Shown piece by piece: positions 24,263 to 33,306 of a stretch of DNA of 64,000 nucleotides. The stretch is taken from assembly GCA_020852515.1 (NCBI GenBank), contig JADZAS010000016.1, positions 374,155-438,154 of the forward strand, given 5' to 3'. Position 1 is the stretch's first letter; each line of letters begins with the position of its first letter. Source of the stretch: Phycisphaerales bacterium (lineage in GTDB: Bacteria > Planctomycetota > Phycisphaerae > Phycisphaerales > UBA5793). A program made the translations under genes and the position numbers. The notes under the pieces are model-generated. The model was not told where the DNA came from. It saw only the letters and a list, made by a program, of their open reading frames with translations, and did not search any database.

Positions 24263-26677
24263 TCAGTGAATGCTGCTGAGGCGGGCCAGGATCCGGTCGT
24301 CGATCTCCGACGTGGCGCACTGCGGCGTAAGCACCCAGGTCAGAATGCGGTCGCTCGAACCGCGGGACAGCCAGACGACGCAGCCGATGTCGGCCAGTTC
24401 ATCATCGCTGCCCAGGAGCGAACCGACGGCGACCTCGGCGTCGAGCACTTCGTTCTTCTCGATGTTCACGGGACCGACGCGGCTGACCTCGGTGCGGATG
24501 CGGGCGTCGAGCGTCGCCTCCTGAGCGCTGTCTTCGAGCGGTTCGAATCCGAGCGTCGTCAGCACCTGGGCGATCTGCGCCACGCGGTCGCGCACTTCGG
24601 CGCTGCGCAGATCCGGATGATCGTTGATGATCAGGTAGTGGTCGGGCAGACTTGCCACGGAAGCAGCCAATGCCGCGTCGCGTGCCTCGGCCGCCGGCGC
24701 TTCGGGCGCGCCGGGAATGTTGACCACTACGCCGTGCGTGGGGCTGATGGAGATGGAGCGGCTGCCATAGGTGAGCGCGTTGTCCATTCCCGATTCGATC
24801 GTCGCGGTCGCAGTCCGCATCCGCCGCGCTCCGCCCCACGTGATCATCGAAGCCAAGCCGATCACGCCGAGCACGGCGATGGCCGCAACGACCATCCCGC
24901 CGTTGATGCGTTCGGCGGGATGCTGGTACTGATGTCGGCGGGCGCGCGCCGTGCGACGGCGCTCCTGGGCCCGTGCCCGCGCTCGGGAGATCTGTTCAAA
25001 GGCGGAATGCCGCGGCCCGTCACCGAAGTTGATGCGCACCGCCTCGGGACCCGGCGTGACAACCGGACCGGCGGTGCCGGCGGCTTGATCGCCTCGCATG
25101 TCCTGCCACGCGCGGCGGACTTCCGAGCGAATCGTGTGTGCGGCCTTGCGGATCTCGTCCTTGGCCTCGTGCAGGCCGGCGATCCCGGCCATCGACGCCG
25201 TACGCGGCGTCACGTTGCCGATGCGCCCGGTCCACCAGTTGGCAACCTGAACGCCGGGCCGCCCATAATCCCCGCCGGCTCCGACGGCGCCGACCGCCGC
25301 AGAGGCAGCCGCGGCGCCTGGCATCGAGCCGAAGGAAGCGAACTGTGGCTGAGGCTGTGGCTCGGCCTGCTGGTCGGCAGCGCCGGCCGCCTTCATGCTC
25401 GGCAGTTCGATCGGCTTCATCGCCCAGATGTTGGGGTGACGACGAACGGCCTCGAGATCGCGAAGCATCAGCTCGGCCGATGCGTAGCGCTGGTTGTAGT
25501 CGGTCATGCCGCGCCGGACGATCCACTTGACCGCGTCGGGGCAGCGGCGCGTGACCGTGCTCAGGCCGCCGTGCGACGGGAACGTGCCCTCGAAGATGAA
25601 GTACATAACCGCAGCGGCGCCGTAGATGTCAAACCTGGCGCCGTCCACTTCGTGCACCTTGACGCCGCGCAGCGCCATTCGCACCATCTCGGGATCGCGG
25701 AAATACTCGGTGCCGTGCGTGGTGAGCGTCATCGCCGATCGCAGCGACGTCACCAGGCCGAGATCGACCACGTGCGCCTGGCCGGCGTGGACGACGATGT
25801 TCTCCGGCTTGATGTCCTTGTGCCACAGTCCACCGCGGTGATAGTGGTTGAGCGTGGCCACGACGTCTGACATGTAGCCGAGCATCTCGTGCAGATGCCG
25901 GTCCCCCAGGCCCTGCTCGCCCGAAGCGGCGTGGCACTGGCGGGCGAGCACGCCGAGGTTCTCACCCGGCACATAGGGCATGACGTAGAAGAAGCGGTCG
26001 TCCGTCAATTCGTGCTCAAGGATCAATCCGATCTGCCGGGCGCCTTCGAGGGCGCGCGATTCGCGAACGATCTGCGGCAGGCTCGAACCGTCGGCAATGG
26101 CGAACGACTTGATGACGACGCGGTCGGGGCAGTCTCCCATTTGCCGCGCGATGCGCTCGCGCTTGGCGGGAGAGGGCTCGGCGACGTACAGGCGACCGCC
26201 GCTGCCCCCGCCGGGCAGTGAACCGACAATCGTGTAGCCGTCGAACTGGCCGGCGCGGCGGCTGGGCCGCTCGCGGCCCGGAGACTCGGCGACCGCGGCA
26301 GGCACGCGCTGCTCGATGCCCTCAAGCATCGACCCCAGGCCGATGAGGCGCAGCGGGTGACCGATGCCCACGCGATACACGCATGAGGCCATCGTCTTGA
26401 GTTCGCGCTGGACGTTGGCGCCAAAATGGGCACTGGCCGACCACCTTCCGATGATCACATTGAGCACGCTCAGCGTGGCGAAGACGATGGCGGCGGGAAC
26501 GGCGCCGATGAAGCGGAAGATGTCGCGGAACATGCCGCCGATGAATTGCCCGAGGTGGGCCAGCAGAAAGCCGATGCCCTTGAAGATCGGCACGATGATG
26601 AACATGACGATGCCCGTCAGGAGCACAGCGCCGACCAGCGCTGCGATCACTGCCACGATGGGTCCAATTGCTACCAT
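24263..26677 (-). CDS. Membrane Ser/Thr protein kinase paired with an ECF-type sigma factor
   Basis: An 804-residue Hanks-type kinase. Two N-terminal membrane helices (about residues 5-75) precede the kinase domain (about 145-430), which has a glycine-rich loop (SLPGGGSGGRLYVAE), VVIKSF with the ATP lysine, and the catalytic loop HKDIKPEN near residue 287. The metal-binding DFG reads DLG. A Pro/Ala/Gly-rich linker follows, then one more membrane helix (about 605-630) and a C-terminal periplasmic-type domain of ~170 residues with no family I recognise. It lies 24 bases downstream of the sigma gene. Co-regulation with that sigma factor is the likely role. Confidence 0.88.
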   Translation of the reverse strand: MVAIGPIVAVIAALVGAVLLTGIVMFIIVPIFKGIGFLLAHLGQFIGGMFRDIFRFIGAVPAAIVFATLSVLNVIIGRWSASAHFGANVQRELKTMASCVYRVGIGHPLRLIGLGSMLEGIEQRVPAAVAESPGRERPSRRAGQFDGYTIVGSLPGGGSGGRLYVAEPSPAKRERIARQMGDCPDRVVIKSFAIADGSSLPQIVRESRALEGARQIGLILEHELTDDRFFYVMPYVPGENLGVLARQCHAASGEQGLGDRHLHEMLGYMSDVVATLNHYHRGGLWHKDIKPENIVVHAGQAHVVDLGLVTSLRSAMTLTTHGTEYFRDPEMVRMALRGVKVHEVDGARFDIYGAAAVMYFIFEGTFPSHGGLSTVTRRCPDAVKWIVRRGMTDYNQRYASAELMLRDLEAVRRHPNIWAMKPIELPSMKAAGAADQQAEPQPQPQFASFGSMPGAAAASAAVGAVGAGGDYGRPGVQVANWWTGRIGNVTPRTASMAGIAGLHEAKDEIRKAAHTIRSEVRRAWQDMRGDQAAGTAGPVVTPGPEAVRINFGDGPRHSAFEQISRARARAQERRRTARARRHQYQHPAERINGGMVVAAIAVLGVIGLASMITWGGARRMRTATATIESGMDNALTYGSRSISISPTHGVVVNIPGAPEAPAAEARDAALAASVASLPDHYLIINDHPDLRSAEVRDRVAQIAQVLTTLGFEPLEDSAQEATLDARIRTEVSRVGPVNIEKNEVLDAEVAVGSLLGSDDELADIGCVVWLSRGSSDRILTWVLTPQCATSEIDDRILARLSSIH

Positions 26678-26701
26678 GGCTCCGGCCTCCGCACTGCTCG
26701 C

Positions 26702-27433
26702 TCAGAATCGATCGGTGATCCGATTCATCGGCGACTGCAACTGCTGGTGATAGATCTCGCTCAGCGCGTTATCGAAGAGTTCATCATCCTGGTACAGGCC
26801 CGCCTCTTCGGCCTCGCGCGCTTCTTCATCGGTAAAACTGAACGTGGCCACAGTCTCCGCCAGCCTCCGCCGCAGACTCTGGCGCACCTTGGCAAGGTGT
26901 CGGCTGACCGTCGGCTCGGAGATGCCCAATTGCGACGAGACGTCCTTGCCGCTCATGCCGTCGAAGACGCGCATGCGGTAGACCTGGAAACTGACAAAGT
27001 CGGAATCGCTCTCAACTTTTCGCACCGCAGCCTCGACCTTGGCGCGAAAGACGCTTCGCTCGTAGGTTTCGTCGGCTTCGAGGACGGCGGAGTTTCCCAT
27101 GAAAGACTCGTCGAGGCTGATGCCCCGGCTGCCGCCGCCTCGCTTGAGCGCGCCGCGCCGGTCCATCTCGTCGCCCAGCGTGTGGCGGGCGATGCTCAGC
27201 AGCCAGGTGCTGAACCGCGCCCCGCGTGCCGGGTCATAGCGATCGATGGATTTGGAGAGTGCTGCCAGCGTCTCCTGGCTCAGGTCGCGCACCGTTTCCG
27301 CCCCAACCTTGCCCCGGCCCCACTTGGCCAGTTGCGCCTGCAGCACCGGGCCGAACACCTCCCAGAGTTCGAACCAGGCGGCGTCATCTCCCGAGCGGAG
27401 GCGGCGAACGAAGTTGGTCGTCAGCGCGTTCAT
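26702..27433 (-). CDS. ECF-like RNA polymerase sigma factor
   Basis: A 243-residue sigma-70 family protein with regions 2 and 4 only. Region 2 is LSQETLAALSKSIDRYDPARGARFSTWLLSIARHTLGDEMDRR; region 4 is FDGMSGKDVSSQLGISEPTVSRHLAKVRQSLRRRL, a helix-turn-helix. It has an extra C-terminal tail of ~45 acidic residues (TDEEAREAEEAGLYQDD...), longer than a typical ECF. It is transcribed just ahead of the membrane kinase, the arrangement of planctomycete kinase-linked sigma factors. ATG 27433 is chosen; the frame also has GTG at 27442. A divergent gene (uvrD) lies 194 bases away. Confidence 0.88.
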   Translation of the reverse strand: MNALTTNFVRRLRSGDDAAWFELWEVFGPVLQAQLAKWGRGKVGAETVRDLSQETLAALSKSIDRYDPARGARFSTWLLSIARHTLGDEMDRRGALKRGGGSRGISLDESFMGNSAVLEADETYERSVFRAKVEAAVRKVESDSDFVSFQVYRMRVFDGMSGKDVSSQLGISEPTVSRHLAKVRQSLRRRLAETVATFSFTDEEAREAEEAGLYQDDELFDNALSEIYHQQLQSPMNRITDRF

Positions 27434-27627
27434 ACCCTTCACCGTCCTTGTTCCGCTTTGGGGGGCCGCAGTTTCACAGGCGGCGGGATACCGAACTTTG
27501 CCCTATCATCCTGCGGGGCCTTGAGCAACTCCCGCATTATAAGGTGCCACCGATCCTCTCCGCGTCAAATCCGGCGGGCCCAAATAGCCCGTCGTGCGAG
27601 TCACGCCGCCCCTGGTACGATTGCCCG

Positions 27628-30057
27628 ATGTCCACACCCGCCTCCGCCGACACATCTCTCCCGACCGATTCTGACGCCGACCCGCTTCTGCACGGCCTGA
27701 CCCAAGCCCAGGCCCAGGCCGTGCTTCACACCGAGGGCCCGCTGCTGGTCCTGGCGGCGGCCGGTTCGGGAAAGACTCTGACGATCACCCGTCGGGTGGC
27801 GCACCTCATCGCGCAGGGCAACCCGCCGTGGTCGATCCTGGCGTTGACGTTCACCAACAAAGCCGCCACCGAGATGCGCGAGCGGATTGAGCGGCTCATC
27901 CCGCCGCAAGCCGGCACCGCCCGCGGGCTGGTGATCAGCACGTTTCACGCCTTCTGCGCCCGACTTTTGAGGCGATACGCCGAGCGCGTCGGCCTGAGCG
28001 GCAACTACACAATTTATGACGCGAGCGACCAGAAGGCCGCGATCAAGGATGCGCTCGATCGCCTCGATCTCTCTCGCAGCAACTTCCCGCCTGATGCGAT
28101 GTCAGCTCGCATCAGCAACGCCAAGAACGCCATGCAGCGCGTGCAGGACGTCCGCGCCGCGGGCGGCGATTTCTGGACGAAGCAGTTCGCGCGCGTGTAC
28201 GAGGAGTACGAAAAGACGCTGCGGCAGAACAACGCGGTGGACTTCGACGACCTGCTGCTGCATATCGCGACCCTGCTGCGCGATGATGCACAGGTGCGCG
28301 AAGAACTGCGCAACCGGTTCCGGCATGTCCTCATTGATGAGTACCAGGACACGAACCATGCCCAGTTTCTCATCGCCGACGGCCTCGCCGCCGGCCACCG
28401 CCGCATCTGCGTCGTGGGCGACCCTGACCAATCAATTTACGGATGGCGCGGGGCGGACATCTCCAACATCCTCGAGTTTCAGGAGCACTATCCCGAGGCA
28501 CAGGTTGTCAAGCTCGGCGAGAACTTCCGCTCGACTGCGCCCATTCTCCACGTCGCCGACCATCTCATCAAGCACAACGTCAGGCGCAAGGACAAGCCGC
28601 TGTTCACAAGGCGCCACGGCGGCGAGAAGCCCATCGTGATGACCTGCATCGACGAGCATCACGAAGCCGAGTTCGTCGCCAACTACCTCGATTCGATGAA
28701 CCGCGAGCACGGCCTGACCTGGAAGGACATGGCCGTGTTCTACCGCACCAACGCGCTGAGCCGAAACATCGAAGCGGCGCTGCGCGAGCGGCAGATCCCT
28801 CATGTGCTCGTGCGCGGCACGGCCTTCTACGACCGCAAGGAAATCCGCGATGCGCTCGCCTATCTCCGCGTCATTCTCAATCCAGGCGACAGCGTCTCGC
28901 TCAAGCGCATCATCAACGAGCCGGCGCGCGGGATCGGCAAGACGACGGTGAACCGCCTCGAACAGTTCGCCGCCGAACACCAGATCACCCTCGTCGACGC
29001 GATCGGCCGCTGCCGCGAAATGGCTGACCTCAACGCGCGCGCCATCGGCGCGCTCGAGCGCTTCGGCCGGCTCCTCGAATCGTGGCGCGGCGAGAGTTCG
29101 TTCATGGGCATGGAAACCGTCGGCGAACTGGCCGAACTCGTTCGCCGCGTCGTGACCGATTCGGGCATGGAGGCCGCCCTGAACGCCGGCAAGAGCGAGG
29201 AAGACGCCCAGCGGCTCGACAACCTCAATGAACTCGTCACGGCCGTCGCCGAATTCGAAGAAAAATTTGCCAGCCAGCAGGCCGGCGGCGCCGACGCCAT
29301 GACTGATCCGTTCGGGTTTGAAGTCGAGACATTTTCAGTCGCCGCGCAGGAGCCGCCGCTCATGGCGCGTCTCCGGGCCTATCTCGAACAGGTCGCGCTC
29401 GTGTCCGATGTCGAAGCATTCGATCCGGACGCCGGGGCTGTCACGCTCATGACCCTGCACGCAGCCAAAGGGCTCGAGTTTCCCGTCGTCGTCATGATCG
29501 GCCTTGAGGAAAACCTGCTCCCGCACTCGCGCAGCCGTGAGAGCGACGCCGAACTGGAGGAAGAACGCCGGCTGGCGTTCGTCGGCATCACCCGCGCCAA
29601 ACAGCGCCTCGTGCTGACTCACGCGACGGTGCGGTCGTGGCGCGGCCTGCGCGAGCCGACCATCATGAGCCGGTTCCTCGGCGAACTGCCCGAAGACGGC
29701 ATCGAATGGCACGGGCGCGAGCAGGCGGCGCGCCACCACGGCGACTTCGAGGCCGAATCGGAATCAGGCTGGCCCGGGCGGCGAAGCGGGTTCGGTTCAC
29801 AGAGCGGCAGGCGCGAGCGCAGCGAGTTCGATGATGCGGAAGAGGTCCGCAACGTCAAGCAGTGGACGCAACAGCGAACCGCGGACGACGCCGGCGGCTT
29901 TCCCGCAGGCTGCCGCGTCCGCCACCCGCAGTTCGGCGACGGGCAGGTCGAGTCCGTCACCCGCACCGGCCGGCACACCCGCATCCGCGTTCGATTCCGC
30001 GATGTGGGCACCAAGACACTCATCGCCGAGTACGCGCGGCTGGAGCGGTTGTCGTAA
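27628..30057 (+). CDS. pcrA: UvrD/PcrA-type SF1 DNA helicase
   Basis: ATP-dependent 3'-5' helicase for DNA repair and replication-fork maintenance. The 809-residue product has every SF1 motif: Walker A AAAGSGKT near residue 42, motif II in HVLIDEYQDTNHAQ, motif III VVGDPDQSIYGWRGA, motif V TLMTLHAAKGLEF and motif VI LAFVGITRAKQRLVL. It ends with the Tudor-like module GCRVRHPQFGDGQVESV, which binds RNA polymerase in UvrD/PcrA. The frame runs open upstream to 27226 across the divergent promoter region, but 27628 gives the standard start. PcrA versus UvrD cannot be separated here. Confidence 0.94.
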   Translation: MSTPASADTSLPTDSDADPLLHGLTQAQAQAVLHTEGPLLVLAAAGSGKTLTITRRVAHLIAQGNPPWSILALTFTNKAATEMRERIERLIPPQAGTARGLVISTFHAFCARLLRRYAERVGLSGNYTIYDASDQKAAIKDALDRLDLSRSNFPPDAMSARISNAKNAMQRVQDVRAAGGDFWTKQFARVYEEYEKTLRQNNAVDFDDLLLHIATLLRDDAQVREELRNRFRHVLIDEYQDTNHAQFLIADGLAAGHRRICVVGDPDQSIYGWRGADISNILEFQEHYPEAQVVKLGENFRSTAPILHVADHLIKHNVRRKDKPLFTRRHGGEKPIVMTCIDEHHEAEFVANYLDSMNREHGLTWKDMAVFYRTNALSRNIEAALRERQIPHVLVRGTAFYDRKEIRDALAYLRVILNPGDSVSLKRIINEPARGIGKTTVNRLEQFAAEHQITLVDAIGRCREMADLNARAIGALERFGRLLESWRGESSFMGMETVGELAELVRRVVTDSGMEAALNAGKSEEDAQRLDNLNELVTAVAEFEEKFASQQAGGADAMTDPFGFEVETFSVAAQEPPLMARLRAYLEQVALVSDVEAFDPDAGAVTLMTLHAAKGLEFPVVVMIGLEENLLPHSRSRESDAELEEERRLAFVGITRAKQRLVLTHATVRSWRGLREPTIMSRFLGELPEDGIEWHGREQAARHHGDFEAESESGWPGRRSGFGSQSGRRERSEFDDAEEVRNVKQWTQQRTADDAGGFPAGCRVRHPQFGDGQVESVTRTGRHTRIRVRFRDVGTKTLIAEYARLERLS

Positions 30058-30075
30058 CGCCAGATAGACTTGTGC

Positions 30076-31614
30076 GTGCCCGAGATCGTTCTCACCACCC
30101 TCAACGCGCGCTACGCCCATGCGTCATTCGGGCTGCGCTACCTCATGGCGAACCTCGGCGACCTGCACGACCGCGCCGCCCTGCTCGAGTTCGACATCAG
30201 CCAGCGCACCACCGACATTCTCGAAGCGATCCTCCGCGAGCAGCCGCGCATCGTCGGCATCGGCGTCTACATCTGGAACGCGGCCGAGTCGCTCCAACTG
30301 GTTGCCGACCTCAAGCGAGCCGCGCCGCACATCACCGTCATCCTCGGTGGACCTGAAGTCAGTTACGAAACCGATCAGCAGCCGATCATCGCGCTGGCTG
30401 ACTACACGATTACGGGTGAAGCCGATCTTGCCTTTGCAGCGCTGTGCGGGCGGGTTCTGGGCGGGCAGCGGCCGCTGCTCAAGGTGATCCCCGCGGACCT
30501 GCCCGAGTTCGATCTGCTCGAACTCCCCTACGACCTTTACGACGAGCGCGACATCGCGCATCGCGTCATCTACGTCGAAGCCAGCCGCGGCTGCCCGTTC
30601 AAGTGCGAGTTCTGCCTCTCCTCACTTGACGTACCGCTGCGCCAGGCGCCGCTTGAGCCGTTTCTGAGTGCCATGCAGTCGCTGCTCGATCGCGGCGTGC
30701 GGCAGTTCAAGTTCGTCGATCGCACATTCAATCTGAATCTCAAGGTGAGCCGCGCGATTCTCGATTTCTTCCTGCAGCGTTACGAGCCGGGGCTGTTCCT
30801 GCACTTTGAGATGATTCCCGACCGGCTGCCCGAAGCGCTGCGCGCGCCGATTCGCGCATTCCCGCCGGGCGCGCTGCAATTTGAAGTCGGCATTCAGACG
30901 CTCAACCCGGCGGTCGAAGAACTCATCAGCCGCCGCCAGGAACACGATCGCATCGTCGACAATCTCGCGTTTCTCTGTGATGAAACAGGTGTGCACGTGC
31001 ACGCGGATCTCATCGTCGGCCTGCCCGGCGAAGACGTGGAGAGCTTCGCGGCCGGGTTCGACTGGCTCGTGGCGATGCGGCCGCAGGAGATCCAGGTGGG
31101 CATGCTCAAGCGGCTGCGCGGCACGCCAATCGTGCGGCACGACCAGGCGTGGCAGATGGTCTACGGCGCCGCGCCGCCGTATGAAGTCCTGCAGACGAAA
31201 CTCATCGACTTCGAAGGCATGCAGCGCCTGCGCCGCTTTGCGCGCTACTGGGACATGATCGCCAACAGCGGCAACTTCATCGAGACATTGCCGCTCATCT
31301 GGGGCAAGAGCAGTCCCTTTGCAGGGTTCATGTCGCTCAGTGAGGCGCTGCACGCGGCGGAAGGTCGGGCTCACGGCATCTCGCTGCACCGACTCGTCGA
31401 ACTCGTCTGGTCATTCCTCATCGATACGCGCGACCTGAACCCAGCGGAAGTGGCGCCGAAACTGTGGCGCGATTACACGCGCGGCGGCCGGTCCGATGTC
31501 CCGGTCGTGCTGCGAGGACATCTGAGCGAGGAAGAGCGCCGGGCAGTCACGCGGCCGACCGTTGACGCACCTGCGCGGCAGGCGCGGCACGTCGTGGCGC
31601 GTCAGTCGGAATAG
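30076..31614 (+). CDS. B12-binding radical SAM protein with DUF4080-type tail
   Basis: A 512-residue radical SAM enzyme. The N-terminal ~140 residues are a cobalamin-binding fold (LTTLNARYAHASFGLRYLMANL, then IVGIGVYIWN and VILGGPEVSYE). The radical SAM core follows with the iron-sulphur motif CPFKCEFC near residue 175 (CxxxCxxC) and LHFEMIPDRLPEAL. The C-terminal part matches the DUF4080 arrangement (GLPGEDVESFAAGFDWLVAMRPQEIQVGMLKRLRGTPI). The substrate is unknown; methyltransferases and ring-forming enzymes share this layout. GTG 30076 is preferred; TTG 30070 is also possible. Confidence 0.85.
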   Translation: MPEIVLTTLNARYAHASFGLRYLMANLGDLHDRAALLEFDISQRTTDILEAILREQPRIVGIGVYIWNAAESLQLVADLKRAAPHITVILGGPEVSYETDQQPIIALADYTITGEADLAFAALCGRVLGGQRPLLKVIPADLPEFDLLELPYDLYDERDIAHRVIYVEASRGCPFKCEFCLSSLDVPLRQAPLEPFLSAMQSLLDRGVRQFKFVDRTFNLNLKVSRAILDFFLQRYEPGLFLHFEMIPDRLPEALRAPIRAFPPGALQFEVGIQTLNPAVEELISRRQEHDRIVDNLAFLCDETGVHVHADLIVGLPGEDVESFAAGFDWLVAMRPQEIQVGMLKRLRGTPIVRHDQAWQMVYGAAPPYEVLQTKLIDFEGMQRLRRFARYWDMIANSGNFIETLPLIWGKSSPFAGFMSLSEALHAAEGRAHGISLHRLVELVWSFLIDTRDLNPAEVAPKLWRDYTRGGRSDVPVVLRGHLSEEERRAVTRPTVDAPARQARHVVARQSE

Positions 31615-31720
31615 GACCTGCTCATCCCGCCCTGCCCTGGACTGCATGATTACCGCAGAGACCGCTGAGTACGCATTGAGATCCGATAAGGTGGCGCCGA
31701 TGAGTCACGCGCCCCATCGC

Positions 31721-31761
31721 AAAAACACACCGGCCCGGGAACGAGTCCCGGGCAGTGTGTT
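31721..31761 (-). terminator. Strong terminator of the coiled-coil gene, possibly bidirectional
   Basis: AACACAC..GCCCGGGA (from 31724) pairs with TCCCGGGC.GTGTGTT (to 31761) around a short loop, giving a stem of about 15 pairs with one small bulge. Read on the minus strand it ends in a run of T (31725-31721). It lies about 75 bases past the stop of the minus-strand coiled-coil gene. A second small hairpin (GGCCGG / CCGGCC, 31808-31828) is nearer the stop. Confidence 0.75.
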
Positions 31762-31837
31762 CGACGGAGACGGATCGGATCAGGCGACGGAGTCTCGCCG
31801 GATGATCGGCCGGAGGGGTATACCGGCCGGTTGCGGG

Positions 31838-32812
31838 TCAGTTGCCACCCTGCGGAAGAGCAGCCACGGTTTCACCGGCGTCGTCGGCTGGGGCCGGGTC
31901 AGGCGTCGATTCATCGACCACGATCGGGGCGACGGGGAAGGCGGCTTTCGTCGCCGAGTGCGTGATCGAGAAGGGGTCAGCCTTGATATTCTCGAGGGCG
32001 ATGCGGCCCAGGGCCTCCTTCTCGTAGTCCCGCTCGACCGCCCGCTTGCTCAGGGCTTCGAGCATCGCCGCCTGCTCGCTCTGCACGGCAGACAGCCGAT
32101 TCACGATCTGGTCCAGATTGCAGACGTTCCAGCGGTCGCTGTCCGTCAGCATTTCCTCGCGCTCTTCGAGTGATTTGGTGATGGACTCGTTGCGCTCGAT
32201 CGAGGCGATCTGCCGTTCGATCTGGGCCGTCTTGGCCTGGAACTGGGCGTATTCATTCTGCAGTTCATCCAGCTGAGCCGTCATGCGGTCGCGCTGGCCA
32301 AGCAGGAGTTTGAGGTCACGCTCGTTGACGGCGAGGCGTTCGCTGTAGTTCATGGCCGTCTGCTGGATCGTCGCCGCCTTGGAATAGGCCTGCTCGACGC
32401 TCAGGTGCTGGCCCTGGAACTTGACGAGCACCGGGCGGTCGCCGTACGACGCCTGCTGCACGTAACTGGCCTTGTCCACCAGGCTCCGCAGCGAAGCGAG
32501 GTCCGACTGGCCGGTGGCGATCATCCGCTCGGCCACGTCGCGGTCGCGCTGCACAGCGCCGATCTCGGCGTCGATCTCAGCGAGGTTGCGGATCGTTTCG
32601 CGGATCTTCTCCGGGTACTCCTTCTGCAACTGCTTGAGTTGATAGCGGATCAGCGTGGGGTCCTCGACATTGCTGTCGAACCACGAGATGAAGTGGTGCT
32701 GGATCTGGGCTGCCCCAGCCATGACGCGCTGAGGACCGACCAGCAGAGTCAATCCGCCGACCGCCAGACCCCCGATGAGAGCCGTTCGAAAGATGGTTTT
32801 GCCGATGTACAT
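31838..32812 (-). CDS. Coiled-coil membrane protein, unknown (PspA-like features)
   Basis: I do not recognise the family with certainty. The 324-residue protein has one N-terminal membrane or signal helix (FRTALIGGLAVGGLTLLVG, residues ~7-27). From residue ~45 to 270 it is almost all helical coiled coil (QLKQLQKEYPEKIRETIRNL, then QRDRDVAERMIATGQSDLASL). The segment VEDPTLIRYQLKQL recalls the VEDP..L start of PspA/ESCRT-III-like proteins, but this is a weak analogy. The C-terminus is acidic and Pro-rich. ATG 32812 has GGAAAGG eight bases upstream. A strong terminator follows, so it is a single-gene unit. Confidence 0.7.
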   Translation of the reverse strand: MYIGKTIFRTALIGGLAVGGLTLLVGPQRVMAGAAQIQHHFISWFDSNVEDPTLIRYQLKQLQKEYPEKIRETIRNLAEIDAEIGAVQRDRDVAERMIATGQSDLASLRSLVDKASYVQQASYGDRPVLVKFQGQHLSVEQAYSKAATIQQTAMNYSERLAVNERDLKLLLGQRDRMTAQLDELQNEYAQFQAKTAQIERQIASIERNESITKSLEEREEMLTDSDRWNVCNLDQIVNRLSAVQSEQAAMLEALSKRAVERDYEKEALGRIALENIKADPFSITHSATKAAFPVAPIVVDESTPDPAPADDAGETVAALPQGGN

Positions 32813-33306
32813 GGCTTGATCCTTTCCCACTGCTGACGAGGCGTGGATGTGTACGTGTGGTCGTCAGCAAGTTGTTGGGCGGCCGGGGAACAGGATTTCA
32901 GGCCGGACCGGGGATTTTTCACGGCAGGCCCATCCGGCCCCAGACCGCCGTCGCCATGGCCGTTCTCGGGCTGAAAACGGCGTTCCGCCGCCCCGCCCAA
33001 CCCGCCAGTCCAGTGTGGTCTTTCGCCGCTGCGCCGGCCAGAGGCCCCACCACGGCCGTCCGCCGCGACGGCCCGGCGATGATGGCACCCGCGGCGCGTG
33101 GATGTCGTGGTGGCTCAGAACGCCCGCCGAGGTCGATGAAGTTCACGCATTGGCCAGGAGGCTGGCCATGATGATCACCCGGCCGCCGAAAACGAGCCAT
33201 GGCATGTGCGCGAGTTCCACCTCCAGCACCCCGACGGCCACAAGTTCCGCGTGAGCGCGCCGGTGGAGTGCGAGTGATCTGGCCGATCGGCGATCAACCG
33301 TTAGAA
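32813..33306. other. Gene-poor stretch between two minus-strand genes
   Basis: No intact gene is seen in these ~494 bases. Bases 33079-33277 hold a decayed VOC-type gene end (separate entry). The rest is GC-rich, with no clear terminator or promoter. Confidence 0.5.
33079..33277 (+). pseudogene. Remnant of a VOC/glyoxalase-family gene
   Basis: Conceptual translation gives a VOC-type end: frame 1 reads GTRGAWMSWWLRTPAEVDEVHALA. After a shift by one base around 33155 (a missing C in GGCCAGG) it continues QEAGHDDHPA and then EPWHVREFHLQHPDGHKFRVSAPVE before a stop at 33275. The REF.L.HPDGH.FRVS pattern with its metal-binding Glu is typical of glyoxalase/bleomycin-resistance proteins. No VOC-like N-terminal half is visible upstream, so this is probably a decayed gene and not only a single sequencing error. 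Confidence 0.55.

Noticed and set aside
24540-24550. GGTTCGAATCC, like the T-arm of a tRNA
   Set aside because: It lies inside the kinase gene and no acceptor or anticodon stem surrounds it.
24266-25870. 534-codon open frame on the plus strand
   Set aside because: It lies opposite the kinase gene, whose motifs are clear. In GC-rich DNA the antisense of a coding frame often stays open.
27226-27627. Upstream extension of the helicase frame
   Set aside because: It would run through the divergent promoter region and into the sigma gene, and has no helicase-like sequence.
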